In this document: piece after piece, positions 34,289 through 42,884 of the stretch | Layout of the letters: each line of letters opens with the position of its first letter | Numbering within the stretch: position 1 is the stretch's first letter | Assembly (NCBI RefSeq): GCF_040372045.1 | Contig: NZ_BAABWH010000004.1 | From: Thalassolituus sp006212115 | Lineage (GTDB): Bacteria > Pseudomonadota > Gammaproteobacteria > Pseudomonadales > Oceanobacteraceae | Direction: 5' to 3' (one strand) | DNA length: 64,000 bases | Made by a program: the position numbers and the translations under genes | The notes under the pieces: model-generated | Seen by the model: only the letters and a program-made list of their open reading frames with translations | Databases searched by the model: none | What the model was told of the DNA's origin: nothing

Positions 34289-34807
34289 TCAGGAAGCTCG
34301 CCCACGGCGGTAGGTTTTCAGGCCAGCGCGGCTGATCAGGCTTGCATTGGTATGGGCATGACACAACGCGATAGCGAGTGCATCGGCGGCATCAGCCTGT
34401 GGTATGCCAGGTAGTTTCAGCAGGCGTTGAACCATGTGCTGTACTTGCTCTTTCGTCGCGGCACCTGTGCCAACAACCGACTGTTTAATCGTGCGAGGGG
34501 CATACTCATGGACAGGTAAAGACGCCAACCGAGCCGACAGAATGGCCACTCCACGCGCCTGTCCGAGTTTGATTGCGGAGTCGGCATTCTTGCCCATAAA
34601 TACTTGCTCGATGGCAAACTCCTGCGGGCAATACTGTTGGATCAGTTCGCTAACGCTCGAAAAGATCACTTCGAGTCGTTCGGGCAACTCACCAGTTCCG
34701 GCACGAATACAACCGCTGGTGATGTATTCAATTTTCCGGCCGCCAACTGAGTTAATCAATCCAAACCCTGTTGTACGAGAGCCCGGGTCAATACCGAGGA
34801 TAATCAT
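34289..34807 (-). CDS. ruvC: Holliday junction endonuclease RuvC
   Basis: This 172-aa resolvase shows the RNase H-like acidic residues in ILGIDPGSRTTGFG (Asp7), FAIEQVFMGKNADSAIKLGQ and the C-terminal QADAADALAIALCH. It cuts branched junctions processed by RuvAB. The ATG overlaps the stop of the upstream lipoprotein gene by 1 bp. Confidence 0.98.
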   Translation of the reverse strand: MIILGIDPGSRTTGFGLINSVGGRKIEYITSGCIRAGTGELPERLEVIFSSVSELIQQYCPQEFAIEQVFMGKNADSAIKLGQARGVAILSARLASLPVHEYAPRTIKQSVVGTGAATKEQVQHMVQRLLKLPGIPQADAADALAIALCHAHTNASLISRAGLKTYRRGRAS

Positions 34808-35202
34808 CAGTCTTTGGTGTTCTCAAATACCCATTGCTGGCCCGACTCCTGATTTTCGACCGATAACCGCTGCCAGCCTTCAGGCAGCACGATACGACTA
34901 CAAGGGCTGGTCATCATCTGGGCCATAAATGCCCCCTCTCGTGGACTCGAGATCTGATAGCTGATCTTAACGTGGTCATCCTTGCGGGATTGATCACTCA
35001 ACTGCACAGCATATCCCAGAGTAGGCTTTTCACCGACACCGATCGTGAGGATGTCATCCACTACGGTCACGCTCGGGATAGGGCCACAATGCAGATCATT
35101 GGCGACGGCGAGATCCAGTTGGGTGGAGGTACCGGCGCATGCAGTAAGAAGACCACCTGAGAGAAAAAGCAAAAACGAGGGAAGAATACGGAGTTGCAGC
35201 AT
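34807..35202 (-). CDS. PrcB-like lipoprotein
   Basis: This 131-aa protein has a lipoprotein signal (MLQLRILPSFLLFLSGGLLT then AC, lipobox LTAC, Cys22). The rest carries VGEKPTLGYAVQL (residues about 63-75) and PREGAFMAQMMTSPCSRIVL (about 95-114). These resemble the C-terminal PrcB domain (PF14343 type), linked in Treponema to control of the protease complex dentilisin. Two other Cys might pair. It heads the ruvCAB operon here. The role is unknown; a periplasmic protease-modulating function is only suggested by the domain. Confidence 0.72.
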   Translation of the reverse strand: MLQLRILPSFLLFLSGGLLTACAGTSTQLDLAVANDLHCGPIPSVTVVDDILTIGVGEKPTLGYAVQLSDQSRKDDHVKISYQISSPREGAFMAQMMTSPCSRIVLPEGWQRLSVENQESGQQWVFENTKD

Positions 35203-35247
35203 GAGATTCCTTGCTAATCACAGCAGACGAGACAATAAAGTGAATTG

Positions 35248-35276
35248 AGTATACAGGCCGCTCCCTGGCCTGTCAG
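35248..35276 (-). promoter_or_regulatory. Promoter of the PrcB-like/ruvCAB/tol operon, with palindrome
   Basis: On the - strand -35 CTGACA (35271-35276) and -10 TATACT (35248-35253) are 17 bp apart, each one mismatch from consensus. The spacer is nearly filled by an inverted repeat, ACAGGCC and GGCCTGT around a 7-base loop (35253-35273), which could be an operator. The expected start is near 35241, about 40 bp before the first ATG. Confidence 0.55.
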
Positions 35277-35348
35277 TGTACCTGATTGCTCCTGATATCC
35301 ATCAATAGCAGCGATTCGCCAGGAAACGCTGCGATGGGTCAGGAGATG

Positions 35349-37946
35349 TCAGCTATCACGTGACGTAAATACGAACTCATCATTCTCGACATCCGCAACA
35401 ATGGTGCTGCCGGGCATAAACCGTCCGGAAAGAATGTCCTGCGCCAACGGGTTTTCGATCCAACGCTGAATCGCTCGCTTAAGTGGTCGGGCACCAAATA
35501 CCGGATCATAGCCAACATCCACCAGCTTGGTCGTTGCAGCGTCTGTTAGTTCGAGAGACAGGTCCCGATCTTTCAGTCGTTCGTGCAACATCTGCAGTTG
35601 AATACCGGCGATACCACGTATCTGATCTTTCTCCAGAGGATGAAACACCACGGCCTCGTCGATACGGTTGATGAACTCCGGACGGAAATGGCTGCCCACC
35701 ACTTCCATGACCGCATCACGCATCGTCTCGTACTGACCATCCGCATCCGATGCCATAGCCTGAATCAGATCAGAGCCAAGGTTGGAGGTCATAACCAATA
35801 CCGTGTTCTTAAAGTCGACACGACGTCCCTGGCCATCTGTCAGCTGACCATCATCCAGTACCTGCAGAAGGATATTGAAGACATCAGGGTGGGCCTTCTC
35901 GACCTCATCCAGCAGGATGACGGAATACGGCTTACGACGCACGGCTTCAGTCAGGTAGCCACCTTCTTCATACCCTACGTATCCCGGCGGTGCACCAATC
36001 AGACGCGCAACCGAATGTTTTTCCATGTATTCGGACATGTCGATTCTGACCATGGCATCGCGACTATCGAACAAAAAGTTGGCCAGAGCCTTACAGAGTT
36101 CGGTTTTACCAACACCCGTTGGCCCCAAAAACAGGAAAGAGCCGTTAGGTCGGTTCGGATCAGACAAGCCTGCACGCGAGCGGCGAACCGCATTCGATAC
36201 AGCCGCGATGGCTTGTTCCTGCCCTACGACTGAATCGTGTAAGACCTCTTCCATCCGAAGTAACTTCTCGCGCTCGCCTTCCAGCATTTTTGAAACTGGC
36301 ACGCCCGTCCATTTGGAGACGACCTCTGCAATTTCGTCTTCCGTGACCTTGTTGCGCAGCAGCGTAAACTCCTGCGTATCAGCAGACTCGGCTTCGTTTG
36401 CTGAAGCGACCTGTTTCTCCAGCTCTGGAATACGGCCATATTGCAGCTCTGACATTTTTTGCAGATCACCGGAGCGGCGTGCAGCATCCAGTTCAAGCTT
36501 TGCCTGTTCGAGCTCTTCTTTTGCTTTGCTGGCGCCTTCAAGGAGTGCTTTTTCTCTCTTCCACACCTCTTCAAGTTCAACGTACGCCTGGCCTGCTTTG
36601 TTAATTTCTTCGTTCAGGTCACTCAAACGCTTGCGCGCAGCGTCGTCTTTTTCTTTACGCAGCGCCTCACGCTCGATTTTCAACTGAATCAAACGACGTT
36701 CCAGGCGGTCCATTTCCTGTGGTTTGGAGTCAATTTCCATACGGATCACAGATGCCGCTTCATCGACCAGGTCAATAGCCTTGTCTGGCAGGCGACGATC
36801 GGCGATATAGCGTTGCGACAACTTCGCTGCTGAAACAATTGCGCTGTCCGTGATTTCTACACCGTGGTGAACTTCGTAGCGTTCTTTTAAGCCTCGCAGG
36901 ATGGCAATAGAGTCTTCGACACTGGGCTCATCCACCAGCACCTTCTGGAAGCGACGTTCGAGTGCGGCATCTTTCTCGATAAACTCACGGTATTCGTCTA
37001 GCGTGGTCGCGCCAACGCAGTGCAGCTCACCACGCGCCAGCGCAGGCTTAAGCATGTTGCCGGCGTCCATCGCACCGTCACTCTTGCCCGCGCCCACCAT
37101 GGTGTGAAGCTCATCAATAAAGAGAATAAGTTGCCCTTCCTCTTTCGAGACATCTTTAAGAACAGCCTTAAGGCGCTCCTCGAACTCACCACGATATTTG
37201 GCGCCCGCCAACAAGGCACCCATATCCAATGACAAAATGCGTTTGTTCTTCAGGTTCTCGGGCACCTCTCCATTAATGATGCGCTGTGCCAATCCTTCGA
37301 CCACCGCTGTCTTACCGACGCCGGGGGGCCCAATTAATACCGGGTTGTTTTTTGTCCTACGTTGCAGCACCTGAATCGTGCGACGTATTTCTTCATCTCG
37401 GCCGATCACAGGGTCAAGCTTGCCCGCTTCGGCACGCTCAGTCAGATCGACACAATATTTGCTCAGAGCCTGTCGGCTATCTTCTGCATTTGCATCTGTC
37501 ACTTTTTCACCGCCACGCATTTCCTTAATGGCTTTTTCTACTTTTTCGCGCGTTACACCCGCGTCTTTCAGGGCCTGACCTGAAGGACCACGTTCCTCAA
37601 GTGCGACTAACAGAAAGATTTCACTGGAAACAAATTGGTCACCGCCTTTCTGGGCCTCTTTGTCCGCAAGGTTGAGAAGACGTCCGAGCTCCGGTGCCAG
37701 CTGGACATTACCATCGGGCGTGCTGACTTTAGGCTGGTCTGCGAGGATGCGTCTCAACACCTGTTCTGTCTGACTGACATTCGCTCCACAGCGGCGCAGC
37801 ACGTCTTTCACTGAGCTGTCGGTTTGCTCAAACAGTGCCAGCAAAACGTGAACGGTATCGATCTGGTTATGATCCTGCCCCAACGCGATGCTCTGGCTCT
37901 CTGCAAGGGCATTCTGAAGACTGGTGGTTAATCGATCCATACGCAT
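35349..37946 (-). CDS. clpB: ATP-dependent disaggregase ClpB
   Basis: This 865-aa Hsp100 chaperone re-solubilises aggregates together with DnaK. Visible are the N-terminal Clp domain (residues about 1-145), NBD1 with Walker A GPPGVGKT (about 206-213) and FIDELHTMVGAG, the long coiled-coil middle domain (about 410-530) and NBD2 with GPTGVGKT (about 605-612) and the LLDEVEKAHPDVF Walker B. The start MRMDRLTTSLQNALAESQ follows a strong ribosome site (CAGGAGAGACAA). A heat-shock promoter lies upstream. Confidence 0.98.
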   Translation of the reverse strand: MRMDRLTTSLQNALAESQSIALGQDHNQIDTVHVLLALFEQTDSSVKDVLRRCGANVSQTEQVLRRILADQPKVSTPDGNVQLAPELGRLLNLADKEAQKGGDQFVSSEIFLLVALEERGPSGQALKDAGVTREKVEKAIKEMRGGEKVTDANAEDSRQALSKYCVDLTERAEAGKLDPVIGRDEEIRRTIQVLQRRTKNNPVLIGPPGVGKTAVVEGLAQRIINGEVPENLKNKRILSLDMGALLAGAKYRGEFEERLKAVLKDVSKEEGQLILFIDELHTMVGAGKSDGAMDAGNMLKPALARGELHCVGATTLDEYREFIEKDAALERRFQKVLVDEPSVEDSIAILRGLKERYEVHHGVEITDSAIVSAAKLSQRYIADRRLPDKAIDLVDEAASVIRMEIDSKPQEMDRLERRLIQLKIEREALRKEKDDAARKRLSDLNEEINKAGQAYVELEEVWKREKALLEGASKAKEELEQAKLELDAARRSGDLQKMSELQYGRIPELEKQVASANEAESADTQEFTLLRNKVTEDEIAEVVSKWTGVPVSKMLEGEREKLLRMEEVLHDSVVGQEQAIAAVSNAVRRSRAGLSDPNRPNGSFLFLGPTGVGKTELCKALANFLFDSRDAMVRIDMSEYMEKHSVARLIGAPPGYVGYEEGGYLTEAVRRKPYSVILLDEVEKAHPDVFNILLQVLDDGQLTDGQGRRVDFKNTVLVMTSNLGSDLIQAMASDADGQYETMRDAVMEVVGSHFRPEFINRIDEAVVFHPLEKDQIRGIAGIQLQMLHERLKDRDLSLELTDAATTKLVDVGYDPVFGARPLKRAIQRWIENPLAQDILSGRFMPGSTIVADVENDEFVFTSRDS

Positions 37947-37989
37947 GTTTGTCTCTCCTGCCGTATCGGCATTTTCTTACATACCCCTT

Positions 37990-38017
37990 AGATGGCGTCG
38001 CCCGGGATAATTTCAAG
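37990..38017 (-). promoter_or_regulatory. Sigma32-type heat-shock promoter of clpB
   Basis: On the - strand CTTGAA (38012-38017) and CGCCATCT (37990-37997) are separated by 14 bp, close to the RpoH consensus of CTTGAA with CCCCATNT. The start would fall about 40 bp upstream of the clpB ATG. ClpB is a classic RpoH target, so position and sequence agree. Confidence 0.7.
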
Positions 38018-38034
38018 CAGGGAGTAGGCTTACC

Positions 38035-38065
38035 TTGATACAGCTCAATTTGTTCCGCGTATAAT
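38035..38065 (+). promoter_or_regulatory. Promoter of the DMT exporter gene
   Basis: A perfect -10 TATAAT (38060-38065) is preceded by TTGATA (38035-38040), with a rather long 19-bp spacer. Because the -10 covers an in-frame ATG at 38064, translation more likely begins at 38097. It is divergent from the clpB promoter. Confidence 0.5.
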
Positions 38066-38096
38066 GCCCAACCCCACTTACCACAAGCGCTACGTT

Positions 38097-38963
38097 ATGC
38101 ACTCCAATTTACGACAGGCTGCATTATTCCTGATCGGCGGCGAGGCTTTACTCGCAGTCATGGGAGGGTTGATAAAATACCTTTCGGAAAGCCTGTCCAC
38201 TGAGCAGATTGTCTTTTTCAGAAACGTCGCGGGCCTGCTCATCCTGATGCCGCTGATTCTTCGCCAGGGTACGCATCTGCTGAAAACGTCGGTCTGGCAT
38301 TGGCACCTGATGCGCGGTGTAGTTGGCGTCACTGCGATGTACTGTTACTTTTGGGCACTGGGCCACATGCCATTGACTGAGGCCTTTCTGGTTAAGCTAT
38401 CAAGCCCATTCTTTATGCCACTCATCGGACTTCTCTGGTTGGGTGAGCGCGCAGGAAAATACAGCATTGTCGCTGTATTTGTCGGCTTCGCTGGCGTTGC
38501 CTGCATATTGAGACCGGACGACAGCACCTTTACCTTCATCGCTCTGGTTGCCTTGCTCGGGGCTTTTCTCGCCGCACTCGCAAAGGTGACCATACGACGT
38601 ATGTCGAGCACCGAATCCAGCCAGACAATTGTTTTTTACTTTGGGGTGATAGCCGCATTGATCAGCGCCCCCGGCGCCGCTATGACCTGGCAACCGGTCT
38701 CTTCCGATCTCTGGGGCTGGATACTTCTGCTAGGACTGGTCGCCACTCTTGGTCAACTGGCATTAACCCGTGCATATCGCACCGCACCCACCGGTAAGGT
38801 CGGTGTCTACGCCTACACCGCAGTGCTCTATGGTGCCTTGATGGGCTGGCTTATCTGGGACGAGATTCCAATGTGGACCACCTGGCTAGGTGCCGCGTTG
38901 ATTATTGCTGCAGGGCTGATCAACCTCTACAAGCCCACTGACAAAACTGCCAGCAAGCAGTGA
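38097..38963 (+). CDS. DMT-family (EamA) membrane exporter
   Basis: This inner-membrane transporter of about 288 aa has two EamA repeats, roughly residues 5-135 and 145-280, and about ten membrane segments (for example AALFLIGGEALLAVMGGLIK and LITLLGLVATLGQLALTRAY-like helices). The FRNVAGLLILMPLI and RTAPTGKVGVYAYTAVLYGA segments fit the RhaT/EamA group. Substrates of such carriers cannot be read from sequence. I start at the ATG 38097 because the upstream in-frame ATG (38064) lies within a TATAAT box. Confidence 0.83.
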   Translation: MHSNLRQAALFLIGGEALLAVMGGLIKYLSESLSTEQIVFFRNVAGLLILMPLILRQGTHLLKTSVWHWHLMRGVVGVTAMYCYFWALGHMPLTEAFLVKLSSPFFMPLIGLLWLGERAGKYSIVAVFVGFAGVACILRPDDSTFTFIALVALLGAFLAALAKVTIRRMSSTESSQTIVFYFGVIAALISAPGAAMTWQPVSSDLWGWILLLGLVATLGQLALTRAYRTAPTGKVGVYAYTAVLYGALMGWLIWDEIPMWTTWLGAALIIAAGLINLYKPTDKTASKQ

Positions 38964-39076
38964 GAATACTGCAACAACGCTTTCGACCCGAGTGGCTTTT
39001 ATTATTTCCTTTTGTTTAACTATGAAATCAATAAAGCGTTATTTTTATCCTGTCAGGCACAGTTAAGGAATATCTG

Positions 39077-39973
39077 ATGTCACGCATTGATCCGCTCCAG
39101 ACGTTTGTTTCTGTCGTTCGCGCAAGAAATTTCTCCAGTGCGGCTGAATCACTGGGCGTGACGCCCTCCGCAGTGAGCAAGCAAATCAGTGCACTGGAAG
39201 AGCGCCTGGGTGTTCGCCTGTTGAATCGGACCACCCGCTCCGTCAGCCCGACTGAAGCCGGCCAGATGTTCTATCAGCACTGCGAGAACATACTGGACTC
39301 CATTACCGAAGCAGAAAAACTGGTCACCGACTTCGACGACACGCCGAAGGGACGCTTACGAATCACTGCGATGTCTAACTTTGGCCGCAAAGAGTTGGCT
39401 CGCATTTTCAGTGACTTCTCGGACAAATATCCCGATGTCAGTTTCGACCTTCATATATCAGACAGGCCTCTAGATATTGTCAAAGAAGGTTACGACTTTG
39501 CCTTACGCATTGGCTCTCTAGAGGATTCCCGGTTAATTGCCAAGCCGGTGGCCGAGCAGCGCATTGTCATTTGCGCATCTCCCGCCTATCTGGAACGCTG
39601 GGGAACGCCGACCACACTCGAGGAAGTGATGAGTCATCGTATCCTGGTGGTGGCCAACGCGGAGTACGCACGCATCAACTGGCTACGTCAGTTTGAGAAG
39701 GAGAACAACTTCCTTCTGTCGAATATCGAAAGAAAACTTACGGTCAACGACATCGACCTGATCTACGAGGCCTGTTTAGCAGGAATGGGCATCACTGCCC
39801 TGCCCACGTATATCGCCGAACGTCACCTGCGAAATGGCGAACTTGTGCGGTTATTCAGCGACATGGATATTCCTGTGCGGACTATCCGTGTCGTGTTCCC
39901 TCAAAATCGCTACCTGGCCAATAAAAGCCGGGCTTTCCTCGACTTTTTAACGGCCTATTTCAATAATGGCTGA
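39077..39973 (+). CDS. LysR-family transcriptional regulator
   Basis: This 298-aa regulator has an N-terminal helix-turn-helix (residues about 18-37, RNFSSAAESLGVTPSAVSKQ) and a LysR substrate-binding domain (about 90-295). It resembles the AaeR/DsdC-like group that carries the FDDTPKGRLRITAM hinge. The coinducer is unknown. It stands alone, so its target is not obvious; the exporter 110 bp upstream on the same strand is one candidate, although LysR targets are more often divergent. Confidence 0.93.
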   Translation: MSRIDPLQTFVSVVRARNFSSAAESLGVTPSAVSKQISALEERLGVRLLNRTTRSVSPTEAGQMFYQHCENILDSITEAEKLVTDFDDTPKGRLRITAMSNFGRKELARIFSDFSDKYPDVSFDLHISDRPLDIVKEGYDFALRIGSLEDSRLIAKPVAEQRIVICASPAYLERWGTPTTLEEVMSHRILVVANAEYARINWLRQFEKENNFLLSNIERKLTVNDIDLIYEACLAGMGITALPTYIAERHLRNGELVRLFSDMDIPVRTIRVVFPQNRYLANKSRAFLDFLTAYFNNG

Positions 39974-40006
39974 TTGAGGGCTCAACCACGCATCAGCCTC
40001 AAGCTG

Positions 40007-40489
40007 TCAGTCCGCAGTCGACGAGTTACTGGAAGCAGAGTCAGAGGTAAAGTCGGGAGTCGATTCAGGTGCACAGCGTTCATAGAAAATCCGAGGAACA
40101 CGGCTGATGCGACGCTCATCGAAGTCAAAGAAAACGATACCAGTTTTTGCCTTGGCAACCACTTTATCGTCCCTTTCATTGACGACGAGGTATACGAAGT
40201 CACATCCGTACTTATTGAAGTCGGTAATTCCGACTTTAAACGTCAGCTTGTCCGCTACAAAAGACTCAGAAACAAAGGTAACAACAATATCAGTGACCAT
40301 CAGCCCTACGCCACCAATATTGAATTCGCTGAAGTCATAGTTGTGGAGATAGCGCAGACGCGCCTCATGCAGCAAAGAGATCATGCGGTCGTTACCCAGA
40401 TGATTCCCGTAGTTAATATCGGAAACCCGAACAGTCAGATTCGTTGAAAAGGTAAATACATCGGGCAAATCTAGGTTAACGCGCGCCAC
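40007..40489 (-). CDS. Hot-dog fold thioesterase (4HBT family)
   Basis: This 160-aa protein carries the hot-dog pattern TNLTVRVSDINYGNHLGNDR (residues about 16-35) followed by ISLLHEARLRYLHN, as in 4-hydroxybenzoyl-CoA/acyl-CoA thioesterases. The Asp in VSDINYGNH is the likely catalytic position. The substrate is unknown. The last 25 residues are Ser/Asp/Thr-rich and probably flexible. It converges with the LysR gene and is divergent from prc. Confidence 0.8.
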   Translation of the reverse strand: MARVNLDLPDVFTFSTNLTVRVSDINYGNHLGNDRMISLLHEARLRYLHNYDFSEFNIGGVGLMVTDIVVTFVSESFVADKLTFKVGITDFNKYGCDFVYLVVNERDDKVVAKAKTGIVFFDFDERRISRVPRIFYERCAPESTPDFTSDSASSNSSTAD

Positions 40490-40634
40490 AGCTGGCTCCT
40501 GTTGTCATGGGTTTGTTACAAATTCGACGGGAACCCGACGCTTCTTCACAAAACAGCGGGCATTTAGGTTGGTATCAGACTCTCTGTTAGGGTCTACTAT
40601 TAAGTTGATGTCCGTATAGAAACGGCAGGCGCGC

Positions 40635-40697
40635 ATGGTAGCGACGCCGACGCTCAAAGACAAATCGCAAGAAACACAGGATCAGGTAACGCTATGA
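40635..40697 (+). CDS. Possible 20-codon leader ORF before prc
   Basis: An ATG at 40635 opens a 20-residue frame (MVATPTLKDKSQETQDQVTL). Its TGA overlaps the prc ATG (ATGA). The ribosome site GGCAGG is moderate. The overlap would allow translational coupling, but such short frames also arise by chance, and the prc start has its own GATCAGGTAACG site. No homologue is recognised. Confidence 0.25.
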   Translation: MVATPTLKDKSQETQDQVTL

Positions 40698-42817
40698 AGC
40701 AAACCGGCACACGTCTTCTTATCTCAGTGGTCACAATCATTCTGGCTCTGGCAGGCGTTCAGGCACAGGCCTCAATCCCTGAGATAAAACCGGGTACGCC
40801 GTTCACACCACTAGAGCCCACCCGGGAAGAGGCGATCACGACGCAACAGATCATGAGTAATCTGTTGCGTGGCCACTATGAACGGAAACGTCTTAACAAC
40901 GCGTTGTCATCTGAAGTGCTCGACACCCTTCTGGATGATCTCGATAGTACGCATAGCTACTTCCTCGCATCCGATATTAAAGAGTTTGAGCAATTCAGAA
41001 ATCATCTCGACGAAGCGTTGAGTCGAGGCGATATGAAACCAGCTTTTTATATCTACAATCGGTTCCAGCAGCGTATCAGCGAACGCCTGTCCTTTGTGAT
41101 TACCGAACTGGAAAACAATGCCGCGGAGTTCAAATTTGATACCCAGGAAACACTGGAGCTCGATCGTGAAGAAGCGCCGTGGGCGACAACCACCGCCGAA
41201 CTCGACAACCTCTGGCGCAAGCGTCTGAAAAATTCGATGCTGAATCTCAGACTGGCGGGGAAAGAGGACAAGGATATCCTGGAGCTGCTGTCCAAACGCT
41301 ATCAGAACCAGCTCAACCGTGTTCACCAGAGCAGACCGGTAGACGCGTATCAAACCTTTATGAACGCGGTAACGCGGACGTTTGACCCGCACACTCAATA
41401 CTTCTCACCGCGAAACTCTGAAAATTTCAACATCAATATGAGTCTGTCGCTGCAAGGAATTGGTGCGGTGCTACAGACGGAAGATGAGCACACAAAAGTC
41501 GTGAGACTGGTTCCCGGCGGACCTGCGTCAAAGGCAGGAAACCTGGAGCCTGAAGATAAAATCATTGGTGTCGCGCAGGGAGACGAAGACATGGTCGATG
41601 TCATCGGCTGGCGTCTGGATGAGGTCGTGGACCTGATACGTGGCCCGAAAAGCTCGACCGTTCGCCTTGAGATTCTCAGCGGTGAGGTTGCGACTGCCGA
41701 GCCAAAGACTATTTCGATCGTTCGTGACGAAGTAAAACTGGAAGAGCAGTCCGCTCAGAAAGAAGTCATTGAAATCCAGGACGGCAAAGAGACCCGCCGT
41801 ATCGGTGTCATCGATATCCCGACCTTCTACATCGACTTTGAAGGCCGCATGAACAACCTGCCGGATTACCGCAGCACTACACGCGATGTAAGAAGACTGG
41901 TCAACGAGCTGCTGGATGAAAAGGTAGATGGCCTGATCATTGATTTGCGTAGCAATGGTGGCGGCTCTCTGGAAGAAGCCATCAACCTGACGGGTCTGTT
42001 TATTCCCACTGGTCCGGTAGTTCAGGTCCGCGGTGCGCGTGGTGATGTTGACGTACTCCGCGATCGCGACCCTGAAGTCTTGTATGCAGGCCCGCTGACG
42101 GTATTGGTAAACCGCTTGAGTGCATCGGCATCAGAGATCTTTGCGGGCGCAGTACAGGACTACGGTCGAGGACTGGTTATCGGTGGACAGACGTTTGGTA
42201 AGGGCACAGTGCAATCACTCCGCCCTCTTACTGAAGGACAGCTGAAGATCACTCAGGCCAAGTTCTACCGCGTGTCTGGCGATAGCACGCAGAACCAAGG
42301 CGTGATCCCTGACATTATGTTCCCTTCTCTGTTCGATAAAGAAAAAATCGGTGAAAGCGCACTAGAGCGCGCACTACCGTGGGACACGATCAAACCGGCC
42401 CGCGAAGTCAGCAGCAACCCGATCAGAAGCAAGCTATCGCGCCTGAAAGAGCTTCACGAAGCTCGTATCAGCGACAATCCCGACTTTATCTTCGTTCGTG
42501 AGCAGAAGGCACTGGTGTCAGAGATGCGCGAAAAGACTCAAGTCTCTCTTAACGAGGCGGAGCGCCGTGCTGAGCGGGAAGAAAACGACGAGCGTCGCCT
42601 TGCCCTGGAGAATAAACGCCGTAAAGCGAAAGGATTACCAGTGCTTGCCTCTCTTGATAATGACGAGGCCGACAGCACAGAGAAATCGGAAGGCGCTGAC
42701 GAAGAAAAAACAGATGACTCGGAAGAGGAAGAGCCGGATGCGATGCTGATCGAGGCTGGCAACATTCTGCTGGATTACATGCGCATGTCATCGCCCGGAA
42801 TGACGGCCCAGCGTTAA
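40694..42817 (+). CDS. prc: Tail-specific protease Prc (Tsp)
   Basis: This 707-aa periplasmic S41 peptidase cleaves proteins with unstructured C-termini, including lipoproteins and peptidoglycan hydrolases such as MepS in E. coli. It has a signal peptide (ending VQAQA), an N-terminal helical domain, a PDZ domain (residues about 255-345, LQGIGAVLQTEDEHTKVVRL) and the catalytic dyad Ser478 (in LSASASEIFAGA) and Lys503 (in TFGKGTVQ). Their 25-residue spacing matches E. coli Ser452/Lys477. A Glu/Asp-rich region near the C-terminus (about 650-690) is an odd acidic stretch. Confidence 0.96.
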   Translation: MKQTGTRLLISVVTIILALAGVQAQASIPEIKPGTPFTPLEPTREEAITTQQIMSNLLRGHYERKRLNNALSSEVLDTLLDDLDSTHSYFLASDIKEFEQFRNHLDEALSRGDMKPAFYIYNRFQQRISERLSFVITELENNAAEFKFDTQETLELDREEAPWATTTAELDNLWRKRLKNSMLNLRLAGKEDKDILELLSKRYQNQLNRVHQSRPVDAYQTFMNAVTRTFDPHTQYFSPRNSENFNINMSLSLQGIGAVLQTEDEHTKVVRLVPGGPASKAGNLEPEDKIIGVAQGDEDMVDVIGWRLDEVVDLIRGPKSSTVRLEILSGEVATAEPKTISIVRDEVKLEEQSAQKEVIEIQDGKETRRIGVIDIPTFYIDFEGRMNNLPDYRSTTRDVRRLVNELLDEKVDGLIIDLRSNGGGSLEEAINLTGLFIPTGPVVQVRGARGDVDVLRDRDPEVLYAGPLTVLVNRLSASASEIFAGAVQDYGRGLVIGGQTFGKGTVQSLRPLTEGQLKITQAKFYRVSGDSTQNQGVIPDIMFPSLFDKEKIGESALERALPWDTIKPAREVSSNPIRSKLSRLKELHEARISDNPDFIFVREQKALVSEMREKTQVSLNEAERRAEREENDERRLALENKRRKAKGLPVLASLDNDEADSTEKSEGADEEKTDDSEEEEPDAMLIEAGNILLDYMRMSSPGMTAQR

Positions 42818-42846
42818 CTCCCCTCGAATTACTCAACAGCAAAATT

Positions 42847-42882
42847 AAAACAGGGCGACCTTAGTTAAGGTCGCCCTGTTTT
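42847..42882. terminator. Bidirectional terminator between prc and hda
   Basis: A perfect 17-bp inverted repeat, AAAACAGGGCGACCTTA and TAAGGTCGCCCTGTTTT (42847-42863 and 42866-42882), lies between two convergent genes. Both outer ends are A/T runs, so the hairpin is followed by a U-tract on either strand. Confidence 0.92.
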
Positions 42883-42884
42883 GG

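Noticed and set aside
35240..35260. LexA box near ruvC
   Set aside because: CTGTATA is present on the - strand but the second half (TATACAG) is not. The site is too weak to call.
35310..35335. GCAGCG...CGCTGC inverted repeat downstream of clpB
   Set aside because: It may be a weak terminator, but the loop is 13 bases and there is no T-run.
36025..36687. Frame of 220 codons opposite clpB
   Set aside because: It is a Ser-rich antisense shadow of the clpB middle domain, with no independent start signal.
39968..39998. Hairpin GGCTGAT...ATCAGCC between the LysR and thioesterase genes
   Set aside because: The 7-bp stem is perfect but no T-run follows on either strand, so a terminator is not supported.
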